64,000 bases of DNA, taken from the NCBI GenBank assembly GCA_037349315.1, contig JBAIAC010000035.1, positions 9,438,501-9,502,500 of the forward strand. The letters run 5' to 3'. The DNA comes from Chelydra serpentina. Taxonomy: Eukaryota; Chordata; Testudines; Chelydridae. Positions 48,640 to 59,004 of the stretch are shown here, one piece after another (within the stretch, counting starts at the first letter, position 1; each line of letters starts with the position of its first letter). The notes below the pieces were generated by a model that did no database searches, was not told the DNA's origin, and saw only the letters and a list, made by a program, of their open reading frames with translations. The position numbers and the translations under genes are program-made.

Positions 48640-49297
48640 CAGGGGTGGGCAAACTTTTTGGCCTAAGGGCGACATCGGGGTTCCAAAACTGTATGGAGGG
48701 CCAGGTAGGGAAGGCTGTGCCTCCCCAAACAGCCTGGCCCCTGCCCCCTATCCACCCTCTCCCACTTCCCACTCCCTGACTGCCCCCTTCAAAACCCCCC
48801 ACCCATCCAACCCCCCCGCTCCCTGTCCCCTGACCACCACCCCGGTATCCCCCACCCCTAACCCCCCCGGGACCCTACTCCCTATCCAACCCTCCCTGCT
48901 CCCTGTCCCCTGACTGCCCCGACCTCTATCCACACCCCTGCCCACTGACAAGCCCCCCGGGACTCCCACACCTATCCAACCCCCCTGTTCCCCGTCCCCT
49001 GACCACCACCCCCCAGAACCTCCGTCCCATCCAAACACCCCCTGCTCCATCCCCTGACTGGCCCCCGGGATCCCCTGCCCCTTATTAAACCCCCCTTCTC
49101 CCCACCCCCTTACCATGCTGCTCAGAGCAGCAGGTATGGCAGCCGCGCTGCCCGGCCAGAGCCAGCCAAGCTCGCAGCCCCGCCGTCCAGAGCACTGGTG
49201 GCACGGCGAGCTGAGGCTGCGGCGGGGGGAGTCTCCCCAGCTGGGAGCTCAAGGGCCAGGCAGGACGGGCCCACGGGCCGTAGTTTGCCCACCTCTG
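48640..49297. mobile_element. hAT-type element, 658 bp, perfect 8-bp TSD, C-rich minisatellite core
   Basis: The start caggggtgggcaaacttttt and the end ttgcccacctctg form an inverted terminal repeat. The flanks are aactagag at 48632-48639 and 49298-49305. The interior is extremely C-rich, with imperfect repeats of a unit opening (c/t)atccaac near 48804, 48883, 48973 and 49028, each followed by 'tcccctgac'. On the minus strand this gives G-runs with quadruplex potential. The ORFs on both strands here are repeat translations. There is no transposase, so it is non-autonomous. Confidence 0.93.
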
Positions 49298-49572
49298 AAC
49301 TAGAGGGTTGCACACTTCATTGCTTATGTAGGACAAACTGTACACACCACTGGGCCCCTCACCCCCACTTCAGCCTGCCCATCTGAAGGGACCTGGGCGG
49401 GCAAATAACCCAGCTAGGAGGGAGAGAGAAGCCTGGCCACAGTGGGGTGAGGGGTCCACTAACCCTCGTCCTAACCTTAAACTCAAACCTTACCCCAAGG
49501 TCACTACCACACCTCTGCATCCAGAGTGACTCAGCTCCCCTGCTCCAGGTCACTGCCTCACACTGTATCCTG

Positions 49573-49867
49573 AGGGGATGTCTACACTGCAATTAGACAC
49601 CCGCAGCTGACCCGTGCCAGGTGACTGGGCTCCCAAGGCTTGGGCCGCGGCGGGGATGTTTCATTGCAGCGTAGGCTTCCGGGCTCAGGCAGGAGCCCGA
49701 GCTCGGAGACCTTCCCACCCCGCAGGGTCCTACAGCCTGGGCACCAGCCCCAGCCTGGAAGTCTACACAGCAGTGAAGTCGCCTTGCAGCCCAAGCCCCG
49801 CAAGCCCGAGGCAGCTGGCCTGGCACGGGCCAGCCGTGGGTTTTCAATTGAGGTGTAGACATACCCT
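49573..49867. mobile_element. GC-rich palindromic MITE (atgtctacact family)
   Basis: The left end aggggatgtctacactgcaa and the inverted right end agggtatgtctacacctcaa match over about 20 bases, and much of the interior mirrors itself ('ttccgggctcaggcaggagc' against 'caccagccccagcctggaag'). The superfamily is unclear because no target duplication survives. ORFs at 49582-50111 are shadows. Confidence 0.8.
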
Positions 49868-50008
49868 CCGCGACCCAGTAGTGATTTCAGGGTCAATCAT
49901 GGTTTCCTGTTTTTCACCAAAATCAATAAGGTCCTGCCCGCTGATGCCTAGAACATTCCTTGACATTTTGGAATTGATCAGTCACAGTTTTCAAAAGTTA
50001 TCATGTTA

Positions 50009-50029
50009 CAGACAGACAGACAGACAGAG
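50009..50029. repeat. (CAGA)n microsatellite
   Basis: Five consecutive CAGA units. Confidence 0.95.
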
Positions 50030-50199
50030 AAATGCCATCAAGTTGAGTGCAGGGCCTGGCTTCGCTCCACCAGCTACACTAACTCAAATGAATTTAGCTT
50101 CAACGACCTGAGCAAAATGTGGCCCGGCATGCAGGTATTTGCATAGGGCATTAGCAGTAGGGAAGACTAAAGGTCCTTATAGGAGGGGCTGGGTCGTGT

Positions 50200-50680
50200 T
50201 TTCTCTCCTAAGGATTTTCTTTAAATAGCTGCTTTGATGACAGCTGGCTTACTCCATTAATTGTTGGGTGCTCTCTTCTCTGAAAGCCCCATTAGCCTGC
50301 TAGCTGCTTCCCAAGCAGCTTCTGTGCATTCCTAGTCAGGGGATCAATGCACCCGCTTCGGGAGTGGGGGCAAAGCCGCCCTCCCGCCAGTCTGAGGATC
50401 CAGCCTACGGGGCAATTGCTCCTGTGAGCCCCCTAATGCAATTCACCAAGCCTCTGTTGGCAAGCTGTGGTTGGCCTATTCAGTGGCTCTATTTTCACCA
50501 GCAGGCACTAAGCCAGGCCCTCCCTGCAGTTTGCCAGGGAGCTTTATGCTAGGCTAGGGCACTGGAAAGAATAATCGAAAAGAATATTTAATTAGATTAA
50601 ATGTCGGACCTGTCATCAGTGACAATGTCCCTCTAATTAGCTAGTCGGAGTCTGTAATATGCTACCAGTAAAGGTATTGC
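50200..50680. promoter_or_regulatory. Candidate conserved enhancer block
   Basis: A stretch without repeat hallmarks, denser in homeodomain-type words than its flanks: 'cattaattgttgggtg', 'ccccattagcctgctagctg', 'taattagattaaatg' and 'ctctaattagctag'. It also holds balanced-GC blocks typical of vertebrate developmental non-coding elements. It lies about 3.5 kb upstream of the CXCL14 promoter. Conservation cannot be tested here, so this is a suggestion only. Confidence 0.25.
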
Positions 50681-51513
50681 CATGCTCCCTTGGGGACGTG
50701 TACTGCTGTCTAAACATGTCTCACAGATGTCAATGGAAGTCACATACGTGGAATGGAGGGCACTAGATAGCCCTTTGTTAAGCATGATGTGAGTTATTAT
50801 GTGATATTCCCTGCTTAGGGTGCAAAAAAAATGTATACTTGATCAGCTGTTTTGTGATGGTATGGGGTGTTGAAAGGAATACTTTGAGCCCTCCTCAGCC
50901 TCCAGGGGATCAGAAATCAGGGAAGAAGGCACCCAAGATGGCAGGAGAATTCTCTGCAGATTTTTAGTGATGGGAAGCACACTACCTGTTTGTGCTCTGA
51001 ACTCAGACTTCTCTCCTGTGGACAGCCACTCTCCCTGCTTCTCCATATGGGGGCCACCAAAAAATTCTAGGAAACACATCTCGTTACATGTCCAAGGAAC
51101 CACTTTATCAACAAGTGACTGTTCTGGCTCCCACTGGACAGAACCCTTTCCTTGTGGAGTGGTGGAAGACTTCTTCCCTGGTTCTCTAAAAGGCACCATA
51201 ATAGCCTATGTAACAAAGTGTTTGTCACCATCTGTGCATTAAAATGTATATATTCACTGAGTCTCACCAGCTCTTTCAGCGACACACACTGCAGATATAT
51301 TAAAACTCGAGCAACATGTTTTCATAATCAGTTTGGTATTTGCTTGCACAAAGCAACCAAATCTAAAGGAATATTTCTGGAGCTCTCTACCCCACTTTAT
51401 TAGGATGCAGAGCATGGCAGGTCACCATCCACACAACACCATACACAGTGAGTCTTTTCAAAAATAAGGGGTGACTTATTCCTCTTTTTTCCCCCCCCGT
51501 TTGGCAAAGCCCA
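50681..51513. other. Intergenic, no gene recognised
   Basis: Several overlapping short ORFs on both strands at 50843-51403, none with a domain. Confidence 0.4.
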
Positions 51514-51690
51514 ATAAAGAATGAGTTGCCCTTCCCATGATACTTGTTCTTAGGCTCTCTGCGGTCACAGACTTCCCCCAGATTATCACTGTTGAAGTCC
51601 AATAAAAGGGGAATAAAAAGGTTTTCCCATTCTCAGGGTGATAATTCTCAAGGGTCTCTGCGATCACACATTCTCCTCAGAGACCTGTGA
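51514..51690. repeat. Degenerate tandem duplication, period ~98
   Basis: 51514-51580 ('ctctctgcggtcacagactt') and 51612-51680 ('gtctctgcgatcacacattc') align along their length, each preceded by an ataaa(g/a)a word. Two copies only. Origin unknown. Confidence 0.55.
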
Positions 51691-53900
51691 CAAGTCTCTG
51701 AGGAATCCTGGTTCTCCATTTCCCCTGGAGAAACATTTTTCCTCCCAATCTCTTCCTGTTATAAGAAGTGGAAGCTGTGGTGGCCTATGCTTCCCAGATG
51801 ACAAGCATCTCCTCTCCAGCATTGAGAAGAGAGGGGATCTTTGGTCCACCTTGCCCTTTGAAGTTCTGATTTTAGGCTCTGAAGAAAGGCAACAGTTCAG
51901 GTTTGTTTCCAAAACTTCCTTGTCAAGACATCTTCCTCCTCAGTGGCTGCCTTTATCATGAACTTCCAGAAGAGAGAGGTTCTGGCCTCGTGCCTTCCCT
52001 CACCAGCTGAAAAAGGCCACCCCACTCTGTCACACAAGGCAAGAGGCTCCTTAGAACTACCTCAGATAGATATTAGCAAAGCTGGCCTTACGCACATTGA
52101 TAAGGCACGGCTTGGCTTCCGGCAATCTCCTCAACAATAAGAAGCCCAATTTCTCCCCAGGAAGCAGGACCAGTGCAGGGAGGTGCTTTACTTGATAGGA
52201 ACCCACAGCTATCTCGACAGCAACCCCACCAGAAGTCATACAAGATTAGGAGATCCCCCTAATTTGGGGGAAGCTCAAGAATTTCCCTCAAATTTTATCA
52301 CTCTCCTGCAGAAGCTTCCTTGTTTGGGGCTTTTCAAAGCCCTGTTTATTAAAGGTGCAGCAAAGCGTTTACTAGTTGTGTGAGCTGTAGCAAACAAGCC
52401 CACCAAAGCGTGCGTGCTTCATCTGGCAAGTTCATTGCCATGCTCCTCAGCCTGTGCTTTCTCGCTCTCTCTAACACACACATACACACACACCCCCATT
52501 GTCCATTGTACACGAGCAGCACGTCTCTCAGAAAGGAAATATTAACACATATTTGCATTCGCAAGCCCGCAGGAGACTCAGAATGTTCCAGGCATGTCAG
52601 CACATCTCACATGAAAGGCAACATGCAGAGCAAAACAACTGTATCATGAGCTTGTGCTCAACGTGCTGTGTGTGTGTGGTATGCATGTACTCCTCCACCT
52701 GCCAACGCCCGAGCATGGAACATAGGGCAGCATGGGGGCTCAGAACGAGGGACACAAGAATAACAACGCTGTTGAAAACTTAATATGGAACAGGAACGCA
52801 TCAGATTTAGGAATGTGTGGGTTTGAAACTGGGGTTGTTATTCACAAGTGGCTGGGTGGATAGGGATTTCGGCTGGTTTGGGTTGGTGTTAGTAATAATG
52901 GTTATGGTTAAAGGCTATACTTAATATTACTGTTTCGGCTTTTGTTGTACAGCATTCAATAACTTTATGAGAGGTGTCCTATAAACGGGTGAATAAACAT
53001 ATATAAAACAAGGAAGGAAAGGGGTGTGTGTGGTTTGTGCATAGTCAAAGGAAGTCTGGGGTGAATGACCAAGATTAACAGAGGAACAGGAGAAGCATTC
53101 ATTACAACTCCTCGTACTATTTATCTAAAATATAGTGTACTAACAGAGAGACTGTGGGCCTGACTCCGATCTCGCTACATCTCATGTACATGGGCATAAA
53201 TCTGGAGTTATCCTGTTCATTTTAAAGAGTTATTCCAGATTTAGAGAGGTGGAATTGAGATCAGAAACTGATCCTGAAACAGAAATATGGAGGAGAGAGA
53301 GAGAGAGAACAAATTGCTCAAATACACCTTAAAAGCAATAAATTGCTCCTCTAATAAGCCTTGCTACCAGAAACACTCTCTGTGCTATCCCCCACAGGGA
53401 CAGTTTTGTCCACTTAATTCACAGACGCTCACTGGTAAAGTTGAAGAACTTTAAATAAAAAAATTAAAAACCCCAGCAAGATTTCTCACCAGGTGAAATT
53501 TCCCAGTCATTTTATGCTTCACTTTATTTTCATTGCCAGTGGGAATTTCCCAGGAAAGCTGTCATTTCTCTAGTTCCTTCATTGCTTATAAACAATCGCA
53601 AAATATAGCTCAGACCCACGCAACTCCCTTCAGACCAGTGCATCCACCACGTACAGAATGGAGCCAAGCCAACATCTGAGAGCCCCGCACAAGTTTGCTC
53701 ATGCCACCTACAAAACGACTCAAAAATACCTGGCAAATGTACAAAGAACCTGAGTGCCGCATCTTCCTCCCCCTTCAAGTAGATTTAAAGAATGATTTTT
53801 TTCCCCTTTCCTTTTCTCTTCCCTAGAATAAACCCATCCGATCCCTAGCTAGGATCACTTCCATCCCCACCCTCCCTTGTGTTGAGAAATTGCAGTGAGT
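51691..53900. other. Upstream flank of CXCL14, no further gene recognised
   Basis: Short overlapping ORFs only. A degenerate palindromic repeat lies at 53155-53275 ('gggcctgactccgatctcgc' mirrored by 'gagatcagaaactgatcctg'), and a (GA)n tract is at 53292-53309. Confidence 0.4.
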
Positions 53901-53910
53901 TGAGTCGCTC

Positions 53911-53960
53911 TGCATATTAATGAGTTCGCAGGAAGGGCAGCAGGAGCTGTTTTTAAAAGA
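53911..53960 (+). promoter_or_regulatory. CXCL14: Probable CXCL14 core promoter
   Basis: A POU/octamer-like tgcatattaatga (53911-53923) is followed 28 bases on by a TATA-like ttttaaaaga (53951-53960). Transcription would then start near 53980-53990, just ahead of the purine-rich leader. No CpG island is present. The assignment rests on position and motif only. Confidence 0.45.
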
Positions 53961-54184
53961 GGACAAGAGGAGGAAAGAGGCAGAGGCAGCTCAGACAGAG
54001 AGCTGAAGCTGACAAGGCGGCAGCAGCAGCAGGAGAAAAGAATCCAGACGGTCTCAAAGTTCCTTCCCTGGCAACATCAAGCCAGTGAACCAGCGAATCT
54101 GCTCAAAGACCAGAAGCAAGAAGAAAAATCCGATTATATAAGTGAGCAATTTGACACATCTATTTAAATACCTGAGGTCTTACC

Positions 54185-54248
54185 ATGAAGCCCCTGACAG
54201 CAGCTTTACTTCTGCTGTTCATTGTAATGTGCTTAGCCACTGCAGAAG
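54185..54248 (+). CDS. CXCL14: CXCL14 coding exon 1 (signal peptide)
   Basis: It encodes residues 1-21 plus one base of codon 22, the hydrophobic secretion signal. It ends in GTAAGT at 54249. The 5' leader upstream (about 53985-54184) is purine-rich, includes a short CAG run at about 54018-54030, and shows no intron. Confidence 0.95.
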
Positions 54249-57200
54249 GTAAGTTAGTTTCTTGTACCTATCGCCCATTTCAACTTCTTTCGAGTGAGTA
54301 TTGCTGTCCTCAGTCTGTACGGGGAAGAATTGATATGATGAATCTGATAGTAGTGGAAGCTAGTTCCAGGTTGTTGTTTTTTAAGCTGTAAGTACAGTAG
54401 TGGTAAAACACAAGGGACAAAGTTGTACCCTCAGTTATAGTTTTACAGCCCATCTATTCTGGTATACAGTATATCTGGCGTAAATGCTCTGAAATCAATG
54501 GAGTTAGTCCAGTTTTGTGCGGTTGAAAGTGTGCAGAATTTAGCTTGATGCTGTATAATGGATTGAACTGAGGGTGAAATTCCGACAGATGTTTTCTGGT
54601 TTTCCATGAAAACGACAGTTACAAAACTCTGATTTTGTCAGGCTTGGGATAGACCTTTAGAATGTGTGCAAGTAAAATTCAGAAGCAGTGATTTCCCTAC
54701 GGGGGTGTACACCCCCTCTGAATTTCCCCAACACCCCCCCCCCAGTTTGGTGAACTAGTTACATGCCAATTTAGCGACACACACCCCCAGTAAATTTGAA
54801 GACCCCCCCAATTTCAATTCCTGGGGAGGCCACTGTTCAGAAGCACAATTTAGAGTCCCCCCAAGTTCTACTTGCAAAAGTCGAGTGGAGACAAAAACAG
54901 AGAGCTGTGTAAGCGTATTCAATTTTACTACAGACTTTAGCTCTTTCCTTTTGCATTTGTTAAAGCTTAGTTTAATCACAGCAGGTGCACTTTAAAAAAT
55001 CAACACTGACCACACTGCTGTCTTGTGTACATTTACCACAACATTTCCAGTACTTGAACATATATTTCTCAGGGAGTTACTAAACCTTTCTGTGGTAAAT
55101 CAGGAGGAAAATATTGCCCTTTTCAGCTCAACAACCCCCCAAAATGTACATTTTTATAGGTTTTTAAAACATGACTAGTCTGTATATTTACATAAGCTAG
55201 TGAAGGGTGGAAATTAACTGCAATTGGTACACAGTAACTTTGTACACAAATGGTAAATACTTTCTCTTGTAGGATCAAAGTGCAAATGCTCAAGAAAGGG
55301 TCCTAAGATAAGATTCTCTGCTGTTCAGAAGCTGGAAATCAAACCAAAGTATCCACATTGTAAGGAAAAAATGATCATGTAAGTGTTCATGTCTGTTTTC
55401 TACTATGTACCAAGTGAATTGCATCTCCCTGTATTGCAACCCCCTTCTTTGTTTTTTAGAATTTCCTGATATACTAATTTCTAACGTTAGCCATAATAAA
55501 ATATGTAGCTGCATGAACAAATCCTATCTGTAGTATTTCAGTACAGTAGAATCTGCTTAATACTATAAATATCTAAAGAATATTGCTCATGAGAGTAATT
55601 ATTAGTTTAACAAATGATGAGGGTCAAATTCTACTTTCAGCTGCCCAGATGTAAATCCAGAATGCTAAACTCAGGCTACTATGGATTTACATGGGGAGTA
55701 ACAAAGGAGAACAGAATTTGGTCCACGAAAGTTTCAAGTAATGAAGAATCATCCAAATTCATTGGGGAAATTTTTTATCTCAGTTACACTCATACAATTC
55801 CCTTGATTTCAGTGGGGTTGCATGGGTTGTAACTGAAAGTAGAATTTTGCAAGAAAAATACCACTATCTGTATAAGCAAATAGTCATGCATTGACCAATG
55901 CTCCAGTGAAACCTCAACTGAAACTATTGATAAGCTAAAGTCAAGGGGAGCTCTGAAGATTAAATCAGTGGGGTGTATTACAGTTAAAAATATTGGCATG
56001 GCGGGGTGTTAATGTATCTTGTCTTGTATATTGTAAAAGTTTTTGAAAGGCTTTGCACAAAACACAAATCAGGCTATGTGCCTGCAAAAGAACCATAGGA
56101 TCAGAATAGCTTAAAAGATTTATTCTGCTATTGACTCCATTGTTCTGCAAGGACAGAAGACGTACAGACACTCTTTTCTCAACCTATGTATTATATAATT
56201 TTTAACATTAGCTTTAATAACATTTTTTTAATTTGTTCTTATTAGCTGCTTGTCATATCTTCACCAGAAAGGCTAGGCATTGAATATCGTGTAGCATTTG
56301 TTCCTTACCAGTTAATGTTACCAAATGTACTTACACTTGGAAAGGTGGTTTAATACATCACAGTGCAATAGATTTATATCTCTTCAAAACAGAGACTGCT
56401 CTCAGTTACACCAATGTAAACTCTGGGTCAAATTCTTTTTTTAGTTACTCTGATTGGGCCCATTCCTGCCTGCTTTGAAGTGAATAGCCAAACTCTCCAT
56501 TCAATAAGGGAAGAGTTGAACCCACTGACTTCAAAGCAGCTACCCCGGATTTACAAGCAGTGTAACGGAAAGCAGTATTTGGAAGTTGCACTCATCTATC
56601 TAAGGGCAGGATTTAGCTAACACAGCCCAGAACATATCATTTATATTTAGATGCTCAATACTTGAGTAATTTTTTAAAAATATTTAAATTGTAAAAGTGG
56701 GGCATGCTGCCCAGGGCAAAGTCAACTCTCAGGTTCCAAATTAGTCATTTGAAATAAACGTGTCGAGCAAATGTTTTGAATCAATGACCCTTCGAACTCT
56801 CACAGGGGCTTAAATAAACAACACGTTGAATTGTCATAGAGAAAGGCATCTTTGGCAAAGTGGCAATAATATTTAGACTCCAGCTGTCCTCCGCTCAGGA
56901 GCGGGGCCCTCTTTCCCAGCCGGCGGGTGCAAACAGTCGTTTCTATTTTATGTCAATCACCTGGGGCTAACAAAAGGAGCTGAAACATGCAGCAGCATAG
57001 AAGCAATTGGAGAATTTGCTACACCACTCTGTGCAGCTAGAGACTTCGGTCTGTGCCTTGGAGTGTGATTGGCTGCTGGAAAGGCAAGCAGCAATCTGCT
57101 CTCCCCAAGCAAGATGCCAGCAGAAGCTGGATGGTGAAGAGCTGTCAAGAAAACAATAACAAGCTTTGCTGGGATAAGTCTGTGAGAGACAACTGCTCCA

Positions 57201-58467
57201 AAGCACTAGAAGCAGGGCCAGACGTGGCAGCCAAGGGGAGAAGGGGAAATTGTGAGCATGAAATGAACCTCATTACTGCAACGTCTCACTTTCAATAAGA
57301 ATGTCAGGAAAACATGTACATTACTTTAGCTTTTGCTAAAATGCCTTGGCAAAAGAATTAGCTTCCAAACGAGGCTCTGATCTTGAGTATCACTATGCAA
57401 ATTTGGAGAGCCTCTATTACCTTGCCTTACTCTGGTTTTGCACCCAAGTACTGTAACAAGCTGGCCATGCCTAGTCAGTGGAGAGAGGATTTAAAACTTC
57501 AGTGGAATAACTCCTGATTTACACCAGTGTAAGAGGAGGAGAAGGCAGAGATGTTGTCATGAGTGCTTTTGTAGGGAGAGATTCTTATCTACTTCACCGT
57601 AACTTGAAATCAGTACTGGAGAGAAGTGGGGGACATTGGAACAATTGGAGGGAGCTGTGACCAGAAGCGAATGATACCATAGTTTCAATACAAGACACAG
57701 AAAAGCCAGGTTCCTGTAATGGATTTTTGTGGCTGTTGTTGAGGAAATAAAATCAGTTAATGATCTTGATTCTCCTCCAACCCTCCCCATAAACCTGACC
57801 TGACCGTTCTCCAGTCTATTTACATGGAAGAAGTGTGTAAACTGTAGGGTGATTGGCAGACTGGAGGATACTGGAATATATTGTTTGGAAGCGATTCATC
57901 TAATGACATAAAATATATAAGTAGACCTGGAAAAGTTTGTGAAAGACAGCAAATCCCTGGGGTTGTCTAGACCTGCTCTGAGCAGGGTTAGCCAGTGCCG
58001 TGGCCGATACCCAAGCAGCTGGTCTACACTGTCACTTTTATAATTGCTACCACCAGTGGAGTTGCAGTAGTGAAAGTGTAGACAGCAGCTCAGCTGCTGT
58101 AAATCAGCCTAACTCCATTGGTGACCATGGAGCTACGGCAGCAGAGGACCTGGCCCCGTTTTATTATTGAAAACTCAAATGTTTTCCATGGAACATAGTG
58201 GCTTGTTATCCTCTCAGTGCACATGTGCAACTCTCATTAACATGAACGAAATACCTGGAGCAAGAGAGAGCCAGTTGGGTTTTTGTGAAATCTTCACAGT
58301 GACCAGTGTGAGTTATTCGTGATCTTTCTGTGGTGATCATTCCTCTTCCGTTTCAGTGTAACTATGCAGTCACGGTTCAGAGGAGGACAGCAGTACTGCT
58401 TGCATCCCAAACTCCAGAGCACAAAGAGATTAGTTAAGTGGTACACAATATGGAAGGAGAAACGCAG
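54185..58467 (+). CDS. CXCL14: CXC chemokine ligand 14 (BRAK), exons 1-3, 3' end outside window
   Basis: This gene encodes a small secreted non-ELR CXC chemokine. In vertebrates CXCL14 is made constitutively in epithelia and acts on leukocyte and neural targets outside the cell. Three exons join in phase (54185-54248, 55273-55378, 58357-58467) to give 93 full codons plus AG. Residues 1-22 ([22 protein letters not shown]) are a signal peptide. The mature chain starts SKCKC, with cysteines at 25, 27, 51 and 71 and the family blocks [18 protein letters not shown] and [11 protein letters not shown]. Donors are GTAAGT, GTAAGT and GTGAGT; acceptors are TTGTAG and TTTCAG. The start is chosen because it opens the signal peptide, has A at -3, and follows an in-frame TGA at 54173-54175. 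The last exon (a few residues, stop and 3'UTR) is not found, so the entry is partial. The mature loop before Cys71 differs from the mammalian form. Identification is firm. Confidence 0.97.
54249..55272 (+). other. CXCL14: CXCL14 intron 1 (1,024 bp)
   Basis: Bounded by GTAAGT and TTGTAG. It contains a hAT-type MITE and, at about 54455-54540, a degenerate copy of the gtaaat/aatggagtta palindromic repeat. Confidence 0.9.
54686..54835. mobile_element. hAT-type MITE in CXCL14 intron 1, perfect 8-bp TSD
   Basis: The 150-bp insert starts cagtgatttccctac and ends gaggccactg, with short inverted termini of the cagtg type. The flanks are ttcagaag at 54678-54685 and 54836-54843, identical over 8 bases. 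The interior holds a run of eleven C, so the minus strand is G-rich. No ORF. It lies well clear of both splice sites. Confidence 0.88.
55273..55378 (+). CDS. CXCL14: CXCL14 coding exon 2 (CXC motif and first beta strand)
   Basis: It completes Gly22, then encodes residues 23-56 and two bases of Ile57. It carries the C-K-C motif (Cys25, Cys27), the basic CSRKGPK block and Cys51 in KYPHCKEKM. Acceptor TTGTAG, donor GTAAGT. Confidence 0.97.
55620..55726. mobile_element. Short palindromic MITE (gtaaatcc family)
   Basis: The left arm 'ggtcaaattctactttcagc' with 'gatgtaaatccagaat' mirrors the right arm 'atggatttacatggggagta' with 'cagaatttggtcc'. The hairpin is 107 bases long and lies inside CXCL14 intron 2. 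Confidence 0.75.
56390..56585. mobile_element. Nested palindromic repeat in CXCL14 intron 2
   Basis: Outer arms ('ctcagttacaccaatgtaaa' and 'ggatttacaagcagtgtaac') enclose an inner palindrome ('ctgctttgaagtgaatagcc' against 'ctgacttcaaagcagctacc'). The outer element belongs to the gtaaatcc family, the inner one to a separate short MITE. Confidence 0.65.
57959..58150. repeat. Degenerate 'gtctacac' MITE
   Basis: 'ggggttgtctagacctgctc', 'ctggtctacactgtcacttt' and 'gaaagtgtagacagcagctc' show inverted gtctac/gtagac words, but the termini are eroded. Confidence 0.4.
58357..58467 (+). CDS. CXCL14: CXCL14 coding exon 3 (loop, last Cys, C-terminal helix)
   Basis: It completes Ile57 and encodes residues 58-93 plus AG of codon 94: the loop [12 protein letters not shown], Cys71, [10 protein letters not shown] and the amphipathic helix ending [11 protein letters not shown]. 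Acceptor TTTCAG, donor GTGAGT. The AG overhang matches the known CXCL14 exon 3/4 boundary, after which only a few residues remain. Confidence 0.97.
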
Positions 58468-58932
58468 GTGAGTATTCATTTCATTCAGCAAAAGATACTC
58501 CTGTTTTCTGTGGGACAAAAAATGATGTCGTCATAAGTAACCACATTTGTTCCTTTTGGCAAATAACGTACCTTTCTTGCTTGAATGCCTGAGACATGGC
58601 AGCACAGAACAATTAGGTGTAATAGTCCAAATGGCTCGCTCTCTCTGGAATATGGCATAAATACTAATTAGACTGAAATGGCTAAGATCCTCCTAAATAA
58701 AATGCTACAGATAGCCCATTAGTTTAGCTGCTTCTGGGTCTATTTTTTTTTTAAGCATCACAGCTTGAAGGGGAAAAATGTGGTGCAAGGTTAGATACTA
58801 TTAAGATCTTGAGATTGCTATCTAAATGCCTAGAGTAAAATTCTCATACTCTAAACAATCAATTCAATGCAATTGATTTATTTGATAAAACCTACAAAGT
58901 ACATCTGTAAATAGTAAAATAATAATAAACAG

Positions 58933-58970
58933 CTCTGAATGCAGTTTATTCCTCTGAATGCAGTTTATTG
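58933..58970. repeat. 19-bp perfect tandem duplication
   Basis: ctctgaatgcagtttatt occurs twice back to back with a period of 19 bases, inside CXCL14 intron 3. Confidence 0.85.
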
Positions 58971-59004
58971 CTAGGGATAGGCTGCTCTGAGAATAAATAG
59001 TAAT

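Larger units (their letters stand above)
55379..58356 (+). other. CXCL14: CXCL14 intron 2 (2,978 bp)
   Basis: Bounded by GTAAGT and TTTCAG. It contains palindromic repeats at 55620 and 56390 and a degenerate 'gtctacac' MITE trace at 57959-58150. The remaining ORFs, such as 57053-57298, have no domain. Confidence 0.92.

Noticed and set aside
48748..49116. Gly-rich minus-strand ORF
   Set aside because: Translation of the C-rich minisatellite inside a hAT element.
48640..49867. GC-rich stretch that looks like a CpG island promoter
   Set aside because: The GC peak is explained by two transposable elements with defined ends.
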